DNA from: Helicobacter sp. | GTDB lineage: Bacteria > Campylobacterota > Campylobacteria > Campylobacterales > Helicobacteraceae | Length of the DNA stretch: 6,191 nucleotides | Direction: 5' to 3' | NCBI GenBank assembly: GCA_029264655.1 | Contig: JARHZY010000021.1 | Span: 1 to 6,191 of the forward strand | Shown: positions 1-6,108 of the stretch, one piece after another | How positions within the stretch are numbered: the stretch's first letter is position 1 | Layout of the letters: every line of letters begins with the position of its first letter | Translations under genes and position numbers: made by a program | The notes under the pieces: generated by a model | What the model was told of the DNA's origin: nothing | What the model saw: the letters and a program-made list of their open reading frames with translations, nothing else | Database searches by the model: none

Positions 1-249
1 GAGAGAACACAAAAAAGTTTAAGTGCGATTGAGGCAAATGCAAATATTTTAGCACAAGGAATAAATGAAGTTGCAGAAACAATTAACGAACAAGCACAGG
101 GAGTAGCCCAAATTAATGAGGCAGTCATACAACTTGAAAATAGCACGCATAAAAGTGCTAGTATTGCACACCATTCTCAAGAAATAAGCCAAGCAGTGTA
201 TGAGATTGCTACACAAATTCTCGATGATGCACACAAAAAGCAATTTTAG
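1..249 (+). CDS. Methyl-accepting chemotaxis protein, C-terminal 82 residues (5' end outside window)
   Basis: This is the tail of a chemoreceptor. It is open in frame from base 1 and ends at TAG 247-249. It starts at ERTQKSL, the end of the highly conserved signalling tip that contacts CheA and CheW, and continues as the returning helix of the cytoplasmic four-helix bundle (INEVAETI, QINEAV, HSQEIS). It aligns without gaps to the last 82 residues of the complete MCP at 3217-4968, with about 48 identities counted by eye. Both end in a lysine-rich tail with a final Phe and lack a CheR/CheB-binding pentapeptide of the NWETF kind. The sensor domain is outside the window, so the ligand is unknown. 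A terminator follows directly. The MCP identity is very secure; which receptor it is cannot be told. Confidence 0.95.
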   Translation, partial: ERTQKSLSAIEANANILAQGINEVAETINEQAQGVAQINEAVIQLENSTHKSASIAHHSQEISQAVYEIATQILDDAHKKQF

Positions 250-257
250 AATCTTTT

Positions 258-286
258 AAAAAGTAGGCTTAAAAAGCAACTTTTTT
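258..286 (+). terminator. Intrinsic terminator after the partial MCP
   Basis: An outer stem pairs AAAAAGT (258-264) with ACTTTTT (279-285). A small internal loop follows, then an inner GCTT/AAGC stem (267-270 with 274-277) closed by an AAA loop. The 3' arm runs into a six-T tract at 281-286. It begins 9 bases after the MCP stop codon, as expected of a Rho-independent terminator. The A-rich 5' arm could make it partly bidirectional. Confidence 0.7.
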
Positions 287-328
287 CTAAAATGTTTATA
301 TATTCATATAATAAACTTCTTGTTGCTA

Positions 329-355
329 TAAAACTTATTTTCTTTCAAACGATAT
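329..355 (+). promoter_or_regulatory. Candidate sigma28 (FliA)-type promoter
   Basis: TAAA at 329-332 lies exactly 17 bases before CGATAT at 350-355. That is the layout of the flagellar sigma factor consensus (TAAA, then CGATAA after the same gap). The GC dinucleotide normally preceding CGAT is AA here. It points toward the exporter gene but would leave a leader of more than 200 bases. In such AT-rich DNA a chance match is quite possible. Confidence 0.25.
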
Positions 356-522
356 GTTTAGCTATAATTGTATATAAAAAGTTATGGCGATATGAAAGTA
401 TTTTATTTATACAAAATATATTGTCTATGTGGGTTTAAACTGCTGAAATCTAGCATATTCTTGGCTATTTTATATTCAGAATTATTGCGAGATAAGTGGA
501 ATATTGCAAAATAGAAAATCGT

Positions 523-528
523 TATAAT
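523..528 (+). promoter_or_regulatory. Probable -10 box for the exporter gene
   Basis: A perfect TATAAT lies 61 bases before the exporter ATG. It predicts transcription starting near 535 and a leader of about 55 nt. The housekeeping sigma factor of Helicobacter relies mainly on the -10 box and AT periodicity, so lack of a well-spaced -35 is not decisive. A TTGCAA at 504-509 sits only 13 bases upstream, too close for a normal -35. Confidence 0.55.
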
Positions 529-579
529 TATATCATATTTGGTTATTTAGTGTTTTTCTAAATAAGTTATATTGAAATG

Positions 580-584
580 AAGGG
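580..584 (+). promoter_or_regulatory. Ribosome-binding site of the exporter gene
   Basis: AAGGG lies five bases before the ATG at 590. It is the only G-rich purine run in this part of the spacer, and it supports the start chosen. Confidence 0.75.
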
Positions 585-589
585 TTTGT

Positions 590-3115
590 ATGCGTCATTT
601 TATAAATATTATTGCTTTAATGATTGTAGGTTGTTTGTTTGGTATATTTGTATATAACGATAAAATAAAAATTACACAAGAAGTGCTTGATTTGTTCCCA
701 CAAACCGCAGATAAACAGGTTATTGATATTTATCGTCAATTTTCAAATTCACGCCATATTCTTGTTGCAATACAAGGTTTTAATCAAGAATCTTATGATA
801 CATTACATGCTTTTTTAACTGCTTTAAAAGATTTACCAAATATAGAAGGAGTTATGACACGCACTACTTCGCCAGCAGCACTTGAAGAATTTTTGATGGA
901 GAATTATTTCTATACTGCTACACCTAAACCTTTAAATAAGGTGCTTACAAAACAACAAATTGAAGAGAGAGTATTACATGGATTGGCAACTCTGCAAGCC
1001 CAAATGTTAGAAGAAGAGCAACTTGACAAAGGTATGGTTATACAGCAAACCGAGATTACACATTCTAAAGAAAACATAATAGATTCTAAACAAAAAGAGA
1101 GCTTAAACCAACAGACACCATTAAATTCTAAGCAATATGATATACCAAAAGATGAGCAAAATAGTATCACTGATACATATAATACATTTTTTCACCCAAG
1201 TGATCCACTCCAACTTTTAACATTGCATACGCCAAAACCTTATATATTCATTGCAAAAGATTATGGATATATGGCACTTGTAACAATGAAAGATATACAA
1301 AATGAAGCTGTTCAAGAAACATTTAAGGGTTTTACAAATATTGCAAAAAAATACCCAAATATTCGGTATTTTTCACAGAATTTTATGAATGTAGAGAATC
1401 TTGACTTGATTCTCCAAGAAGTAAATTTTTTATTGAGTTTCACAAGCATAGCATTTATTATGCTTTATTTTGTGATTATTCGTATTCCATTGCTTACACT
1501 GAATACTATTTGCACTTTAATTATAGCAAATATTATTGCCATTTTAATTGTTTCAAGCGTATATCCTAAGGTTACAATTATGGCATTAATTTTTGGCACA
1601 GGTATTAGCAACATTGCGATTGATTATATGATGCATCACAACTTCTTCGATCTTTATGTAGGACGTAAAAAAGTTTTTAATCGCCCTGTATTTTATGGGT
1701 ATATAACAACTATCATTGGCTTTAGTGCGTGTTTATTTGTCCCATTCCCCTTACTTGCACAACTTTCTTTATATGCAATTATATCACTTACTTTTTGTTA
1801 TATTAGCTTTGCTTTTATTTATCCTTATATTGGATTTAGCCAACCACGTTTATTTCCAAGATTAGCAAATATTCGATACCAAGTAATACCAAGTTATTGG
1901 TTTTTAGGTATTGCATTATGTGGGTTTGTTTTTGCTTTTATGTATTTAAGGATTGATTTCGATCTTTCTAAACTTGATTATCAAAATAAACCTATGTTGC
2001 AAGAACGCACATTTTTTACAGATGCACAAGGCAATACAACGCAAGTTTTACTCTCAAGCGATAGTTTAGATGGGCTTATTGGATTAGCTAGAGCTTTGCA
2101 AACTTCATTACAAGATCATAAAGCTAAAACTTTTATCCCGCTTGCACTTATGCCAACTACCCAACAAATAGAAAATAATACGCATTTTATAAAATCCCAG
2201 TTAGTCAAACAAAATAAAAAAGCTTTATTGCAAACTCTACCATACTTAAAAAAGAGAATCTTACATACTTTAAGCACAGATGCAAGCATGCAGGATATGG
2301 GAAGTGTTGAAGATAGGGAAGGGTTTGTAGATGATTTATTTGCTATGTTTCAAGAAAGTTATGAACTTCCAGTAATTCCTATACTCACACTAGATATGCT
2401 CCAACAAATGGGATTTAGTATTGTTGTTACAGATAATATACCAGAGAGTCAACATAGCCAAGAAATAAAGGACATAGAGCATAATACCACACAGAAAGAA
2501 ATGCTATCACAAAATGATTCTATAGATTCCAAAAAGAAAAGATTCTATTATCTTGTAGTAGCTCATAATGAAGATTTAACATATATTAGTCAATTTGCAA
2601 ATACACTTAATATTAGTATAAAGGAAGATAATAAACAAATAACAGAGAATAATAGTATTGAGATGCGAGGTTTGCAGCATATTATGGATAATCTTGCCAA
2701 TACTATTTATGTGCCTATGTTGGTTGTGCTTGCCATTGCATTATGTCTTATGTTTTGCATGTTGTTTATAACAGCTCGTAAGGCATTTTTAGATTCTGTT
2801 GTTTTTGTGCTATTTCCACTTTCATGCGCACTTTGTCTGATTGCTTCACATACTGAGCTTAATATTATGCATCTTTTTGCTTTACTTATTCTTGTTGTTG
2901 TGAGTATTGATTATGGAATCTATTCTGTAAAAGAAGGCGATAATCCTCGCACAGCCCATGCGATATTTTTTTCCGCACTCACAACAGGTGTTTCTTTTGG
3001 TATTTTTATTATGAGTAAAACAAAAGCTTTAAACTCATTTGGAGAAGTTGTGTTTATTGGTATGGCATGTATTTTATGTATGCTTGTTTTTCATCGTCCA
3101 ATCAATAAAAAATGA
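590..3115 (+). CDS. MMPL/RND-superfamily exporter, 12 membrane segments, 841 residues
   Basis: A proton-driven inner-membrane transporter of the MMPL branch of the RND superfamily, resembling the predicted exporters grouped as COG4258. Layout: one N-terminal segment (about 4-22), a first periplasmic domain (about 25-275), five segments (about 278-414), a seventh (about 435-453), a second periplasmic domain (about 455-702), then five segments (about 706-834). Each half carries an Asp-Tyr motif in its fourth segment, D345-Y346 (GTGISNIAIDY) and D774-Y775 (VSIDYGIY), where MmpL3-like proteins place the proton-relay pair. Both periplasmic domains contain polar, Lys/Gln/Asn-rich inserts (about 140-198 and 618-650), probably flexible loops. 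Length and topology suit an intact family member. The ATG has a good ribosome-binding site. Likely cargo is a lipid or hydrophobic molecule, by family analogy only. I recall a Campylobacter homologue beside mlaA/mlaC-like genes; no such neighbours are here. Family confident, substrate unknown. Confidence 0.9.
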   Translation: MRHFINIIALMIVGCLFGIFVYNDKIKITQEVLDLFPQTADKQVIDIYRQFSNSRHILVAIQGFNQESYDTLHAFLTALKDLPNIEGVMTRTTSPAALEEFLMENYFYTATPKPLNKVLTKQQIEERVLHGLATLQAQMLEEEQLDKGMVIQQTEITHSKENIIDSKQKESLNQQTPLNSKQYDIPKDEQNSITDTYNTFFHPSDPLQLLTLHTPKPYIFIAKDYGYMALVTMKDIQNEAVQETFKGFTNIAKKYPNIRYFSQNFMNVENLDLILQEVNFLLSFTSIAFIMLYFVIIRIPLLTLNTICTLIIANIIAILIVSSVYPKVTIMALIFGTGISNIAIDYMMHHNFFDLYVGRKKVFNRPVFYGYITTIIGFSACLFVPFPLLAQLSLYAIISLTFCYISFAFIYPYIGFSQPRLFPRLANIRYQVIPSYWFLGIALCGFVFAFMYLRIDFDLSKLDYQNKPMLQERTFFTDAQGNTTQVLLSSDSLDGLIGLARALQTSLQDHKAKTFIPLALMPTTQQIENNTHFIKSQLVKQNKKALLQTLPYLKKRILHTLSTDASMQDMGSVEDREGFVDDLFAMFQESYELPVIPILTLDMLQQMGFSIVVTDNIPESQHSQEIKDIEHNTTQKEMLSQNDSIDSKKKRFYYLVVAHNEDLTYISQFANTLNISIKEDNKQITENNSIEMRGLQHIMDNLANTIYVPMLVVLAIALCLMFCMLFITARKAFLDSVVFVLFPLSCALCLIASHTELNIMHLFALLILVVVSIDYGIYSVKEGDNPRTAHAIFFSALTTGVSFGIFIMSKTKALNSFGEVVFIGMACILCMLVFHRPINKK

Positions 3116-3150
3116 TGGTAGAAACCATCAATAATTTTCATATATTTTTT
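3113..3150 (+). terminator. Terminator-like hairpin overlapping the exporter stop codon
   Basis: TGATGGT (3113-3119) pairs perfectly over 7 bp with ACCATCA (3124-3130) around an AGAA loop. The first three bases of the stem are the exporter's TGA stop codon. A T-rich stretch follows, ending in six Ts at 3145-3150, though not directly against the stem. It is probably a weak intrinsic terminator separating the exporter from the downstream MCP. The late T run makes full termination uncertain. Confidence 0.6.
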
Positions 3151-3177
3151 GCAAAAACTTTTAAATTGTGTTATAAT
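3149..3177 (+). promoter_or_regulatory. Promoter of the complete MCP gene
   Basis: TTGCAA (3149-3154) and a perfect TATAAT (3172-3177) are separated by 17 bases, the standard housekeeping spacing. TG at 3167-3168 precedes the -10 box. Transcription would begin near 3184, giving a leader of about 33 nt to the TTG start. The leader contains a seven-T run at 3193-3199. This is the best promoter in the window and implies the MCP is transcribed on its own. Confidence 0.7.
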
Positions 3178-3206
3178 AAAGGTTTATTATTATTTTTTTA
3201 ATTTAT

Positions 3207-3210
3207 GGAG
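3207..3210 (+). promoter_or_regulatory. Ribosome-binding site that decides a TTG start for the MCP
   Basis: GGAG in TATGGAGT is the only Shine-Dalgarno-like sequence near the gene start. It overlaps the upstream ATG (3205-3207), so it cannot serve that codon. It sits six bases before an in-frame TTG at 3217-3219, an ideal distance. Only T/A-rich sequence precedes the ATG. Confidence 0.65.
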
Positions 3211-3216
3211 TGCAGT

Positions 3217-4968
3217 TTGAATTTATATAATAATCTTTCATTGAAGTATAAATTTCTCACATTAGCATTTGGCTCATTTTTAAGTTTTGCAATTTTTATT
3301 GGTTTTATGCTTCTTGGCGAACAAGAAATTGCTATAAGCATGCAGGGTGAGTTAGCAGGTGTTGTGCAAAAAGAGATAGAAGAAAAAATACAATTAAGCA
3401 CAGATTCTATGGCATCAAGTCTTGGCGAGCTTGTTGCTGGTTTAAGTGAGAAAGAGCAAATAGCAATTATTGCAAAAGCAATTGATAAGTTTCGTTTTGA
3501 AGATGATAAATCTGGATATTATTTTGCCTATAAAGAGTATATAAATGTTGCACATCCTAATCGAAAGGATTTAATTGGCACTTCTTTGGAAAATGCAAAA
3601 GATTCTAATGGTGTTTATTATGTGCAAGAACTTTATAAAAATGCAAAGGATGGTGGAGGTAAGTTTGTATATTATGTATTCTCAAAGCCTTTGAATAATG
3701 GGCAGTTGGGGGAAGCACAAAAGGTTGCTTATGCTGCTATGATTCCAAATACACAGAATATTTGGATTGCAACAGGCGTATATATTGATACTTTACATGG
3801 CTATACAAATGCTATCTCAAACCGCATGTTGGCTATTATGCAAGAAATCTTACAACATAATGCATGGATTTCTGTTATCATATTCTTATTAATCTTTTGT
3901 CCTCTTATCTGGATTTTTTACAACAATCTAACAAAAGGCATTCAGATTTTACAGCATAATGTTTTATCATTTTTTCGTTATCTTAATCGTGAGACTTCAC
4001 AGATTGATTTTATCCCTTTAAAATTTAAAGATGAATTGGGGCGTATGACACAAGCTATTGATGATAATATACAGCAAACAAATATATCATTAAAGCAAGA
4101 TTCTCTATTGGTTCAGGATGTATTACATGTTGTTGAGGAGGTAAAAGCGGGGAGATTTGGTAGGCTTGTAGAATACACAAGTCTTAATCCTCAAATCAAT
4201 GAATTAAAAAATGCAATTAATGCAATGTCTGTCGCTTTATTAGAGCTTTTGGGTGATGATATGAGTGATGGATCACGTGTATTTGAATCATATGCACATA
4301 ATGATTTTACCGATAGAATTGAGGGTGCTAGAGGGCTTGGGTTAGCAGTCAATAACCTTGGAGATTCTATTGCACAAATGCTTCGCATATCAGCATCATA
4401 TGCACATGAATTAGGCATAAAAAGCAAAGAGTTGGAAACTGCAATGCAGCAACTTACACAAAGTGCCCATATGCAAAGTAGCTCTCTGCAGCAAACAGCA
4501 AGCTCTATAGAGACAATAACAGAATCCATGCAAGATGTTTCTAGTCGGACAGATGAGGTTATTAAGCAGAGCCAAGATATTAAAAATATTATTGGAATCA
4601 TTCGTGATATTGCCGAACAAACAAATCTTTTAGCATTAAATGCAGCAATAGAGGCAGCAAGGGCAGGGGAGCATGGTAGGGGCTTTGCAGTGGTAGCAGA
4701 TGAAGTAAGAAAGCTAGCAGAGAGAACACAAAAAAGCTTAGGGGAAATTGAGGCAAATACAAATGTGTTAGTGCAATCAATTAATGAAGTAGCAGATTCT
4801 ATTAAAGAACAAACACAAAGCGTTAGTCAGATTAATGAAACTATTTCGCAACTTGAAAGTATCACAGAGCAAAATGTAGGTATTGCTAACCATTCGCAAG
4901 AAATTAGTAATGCAGTAGATTCTGTTGCATACAAAATATTAGAAGATGTAAAGAGTAAAAAATTTTAG
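3217..4968 (+). CDS. Methyl-accepting chemotaxis protein with single Cache sensor and HAMP-like repeats (583 residues)
   Basis: A transmembrane chemoreceptor that signals periplasmic ligands to CheA/CheW. Numbering is from the TTG start; the ATG at 3205 would add four residues but lacks a ribosome-binding site. Segment TM1 is about 13-33. The periplasmic part holds a single Cache domain (about 71-194, sCache_2-like) with SGYYFAY, HPN (113-115), KDSNGVYYVQELYK and a closing TGVYID (G187, Y189, D191). TM2 is about 217-235, followed by a HAMP with DELG (272-275). Two HAMP-like stretches (about 301-341 and 351-389) precede the coiled-coil signalling domain, whose tip EQTNLLALNAAIEAARAGE starts at 467. 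About 100 residues follow the tip, consistent with a 28-heptad class receptor. No CheR/CheB-binding pentapeptide is present. sCache_2 receptors elsewhere often sense small carboxylates, so that ligand is a guess. It has its own promoter. MCP certain; ligand unknown. Confidence 0.93.
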   Translation: MNLYNNLSLKYKFLTLAFGSFLSFAIFIGFMLLGEQEIAISMQGELAGVVQKEIEEKIQLSTDSMASSLGELVAGLSEKEQIAIIAKAIDKFRFEDDKSGYYFAYKEYINVAHPNRKDLIGTSLENAKDSNGVYYVQELYKNAKDGGGKFVYYVFSKPLNNGQLGEAQKVAYAAMIPNTQNIWIATGVYIDTLHGYTNAISNRMLAIMQEILQHNAWISVIIFLLIFCPLIWIFYNNLTKGIQILQHNVLSFFRYLNRETSQIDFIPLKFKDELGRMTQAIDDNIQQTNISLKQDSLLVQDVLHVVEEVKAGRFGRLVEYTSLNPQINELKNAINAMSVALLELLGDDMSDGSRVFESYAHNDFTDRIEGARGLGLAVNNLGDSIAQMLRISASYAHELGIKSKELETAMQQLTQSAHMQSSSLQQTASSIETITESMQDVSSRTDEVIKQSQDIKNIIGIIRDIAEQTNLLALNAAIEAARAGEHGRGFAVVADEVRKLAERTQKSLGEIEANTNVLVQSINEVADSIKEQTQSVSQINETISQLESITEQNVGIANHSQEISNAVDSVAYKILEDVKSKKF

Positions 4969-5019
4969 TAGAATTAGTGTATTGGAGTAACTAAACTTTA
5001 AATTATAGTATTGTAGATT

Positions 5020-5057
5020 TTTTTGATAGTATATTTATTATCAGAAATGAATTTTTT
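5020..5057 (+). terminator. Weak AT-rich terminator candidate after the complete MCP
   Basis: TTTTTGATAG (5020-5029) can pair with TTATCAGAAA (5038-5047) over 10 bp including two G-U pairs, around an 8-base loop. A six-T run follows at 5052-5057. It lies 52 bases past the MCP stop and is the nearest terminator-like structure. The stem has only two G-C pairs, so termination may be inefficient. Confidence 0.4.
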
Positions 5058-5296
5058 GCAGTATAAAAGAATGATTAGGAAGTATAAATAATCTTATTGT
5101 GTTGCAAAATTTATATCACTTATGAAATTATTTTGAGATTGCACTTTATATAAAAACGATATATTCAAAATACAATAAAAGCATATATTAAGAAAATTTA
5201 CCTTCATAAGAGTTTTCTATATATTTTAAGTATCGAAATGATTAAAAAAGGGCATTGTGGATATTTATATATAGAAGTGTGAGTAAAATATCTAAT

Positions 5297-5879
5297 AAGC
5301 TACAATAATATTACTAGATAATTTTTCATATAAAATAGTATTATTTTTTAGGTGTTTTCTTTTTTTGTTTAATATTGTAGAATTTTGCAATATCTTATAA
5401 TCTTATAGGATAGATTCTATTTGAGTGTGTTATTTTATTTTTATAGTTTATATGCATATATTATTGTTATATAAGGGGTGGATTGCTATATAACTAAACA
5501 TATTGAAGCTATTGTATGTTGGATTGTTGCATAAATCTATAAAGTAAATTACATTATAAGTATTTATTGTTTGATGGATTTACTTACTCATAAATTGGAA
5601 TATTTTGTAGTAAAATTATGATGGAAAATCTATAAAAGCTACAATATATTCACATAAGATGATGGAATAGCATATATAGGAAAGTTATTTGCAATAATTA
5701 TAATTTTTTGGTTATTTATCTCTTATCTTTGCTATTATGTTAGATAGTTTTACATGATATATTGCAACATTATTAAAATTATTAATATATGCGGTAAAAA
5801 TACATTATTGAGAAGATAATGATTTATTGTTTTTCTTATATCTATATCTCAAAAGTTTTGTAATATGATAAAGCTACAA
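5297..5879 (+). repeat. Three dispersed copies of AAGCTACAA
   Basis: The 9-mer AAGCTACAA occurs at 5297-5305, 5636-5644 and 5871-5879, all in the same orientation. The first two copies share related flanks (AAAAT, CTA or CTATA before; AATA and TATT after). The inverse core TTGTAG is at 5011, 5375 and 5604. With three G/C bases in a region of 21% GC, three identical copies in under 600 bases is more than I would expect by chance. Function unknown. Confidence 0.45.
5396..5401 (+). promoter_or_regulatory. Isolated -10-like box in the gene-free region
   Basis: A perfect TATAAT, with TTGTAG at 5375-5380 placed 15 bases upstream. No credible gene follows, although a short frame starts at GTG 5478 next to AAGGGG. 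It might start a small RNA. At about 21% GC such boxes also arise by chance. Confidence 0.25.
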
Positions 5880-5923
5880 ATACCAAATAAAACAAAAACT
5901 CTATGCCATATATCTACCGCATA
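5788..5923. repeat. 136-bp segment bounded by a perfect 9-bp inverted repeat
   Basis: TATGCGGTA (5788-5796) and TACCGCATA (5915-5923) are exact reverse complements and are among the most GC-rich words in the region. Inside lies a second small hairpin, CATTAT (5803-5808) with ATAATG (5816-5821). T-rich 5822-5833 can pair imperfectly with A-rich 5884-5897. The arrangement could be a folded RNA, a small inverted-repeat element or a coincidence. I see no clear target-site duplication at its edges. Confidence 0.45.
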
Positions 5924-6085
5924 AAAACCAATAATTATGATAGGATAGAGAAAATAATTGTTTATATTATATTGATTTTTTGTTACACTAAATCTCAAAA
6001 TAAATAGGGATTTTAAAGAAACACAAAAAATACAAATAAGGTGCAATATCAAGTAAAAGATTACAAAAGCTAGGTTAATAGTATA

Positions 6086-6108
6086 ACTATATCAAAAAAA
6101 GATATAGT
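6086..6108. repeat. Perfect 8-bp hairpin with a homopolymer loop
   Basis: ACTATATC (6086-6093) and GATATAGT (6101-6108) are perfectly complementary around seven As. No T run follows on either strand, so it is not a standard terminator. It could bind a dimeric regulator or be a chance palindrome in AT-rich DNA. Confidence 0.4.

Larger units (their letters stand above)
250..589. other. 340-bp AT-rich intergenic region between the MCP and exporter genes
   Basis: No open frame here looks coding on either strand. GC is about 20% in the line I counted. It holds the terminator at 258-286, a FliA-like promoter candidate at 329-355, two TATAAT boxes (363-368 and 523-528) and the ribosome-binding site at 580-584. 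The distance from the first TATAAT to the exporter start is over 200 bases, long enough for a leader or small RNA. I see no strong conserved structure to support one. Confidence 0.6.

Noticed and set aside
458..480. TTGGC-containing stretch as a sigma54 promoter
   Set aside because: The required GC element at the proper downstream distance is missing.
623..634. Lipobox-like IVGC at residues 12-15 of the exporter
   Set aside because: It matches the lipoprotein pattern, but MMPL proteins keep their first membrane segment. The residues after the Cys continue as hydrophobic membrane helix.
3708..3712. Five-G run inside the Cache domain as a phase-variation tract
   Set aside because: Helicobacter phase-variable tracts are usually much longer homopolymers; five bases is too short to suggest frequent slippage.
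4191..4601. 136-codon minus-strand open frame inside the MCP
   Set aside because: Antisense shadow of a clearly coding, conserved receptor frame; Ser/Cys/Leu-rich with no domain. The smaller minus-strand frames at 49-243, 910-1170, 3198-3401, 4411-4620 and 4598-4780 were dropped for the same reason.
5240..5284. Very short frame MIKKGHCGYLYIEV
   Set aside because: Fourteen codons, no clear ribosome-binding site, and similar short frames are expected by chance here.
5478..5534. Eighteen-codon frame from GTG next to AAGGGG
   Set aside because: The purine run overlaps the start codon rather than lying upstream of it. The peptide resembles nothing I recognise.
5849..6052. 67-codon minus-strand open frame in the AT-rich region
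   Set aside because: TTG start, no ribosome-binding site, Ile/Phe/Leu-rich composition typical of random AT-rich DNA, and no recognisable motif.
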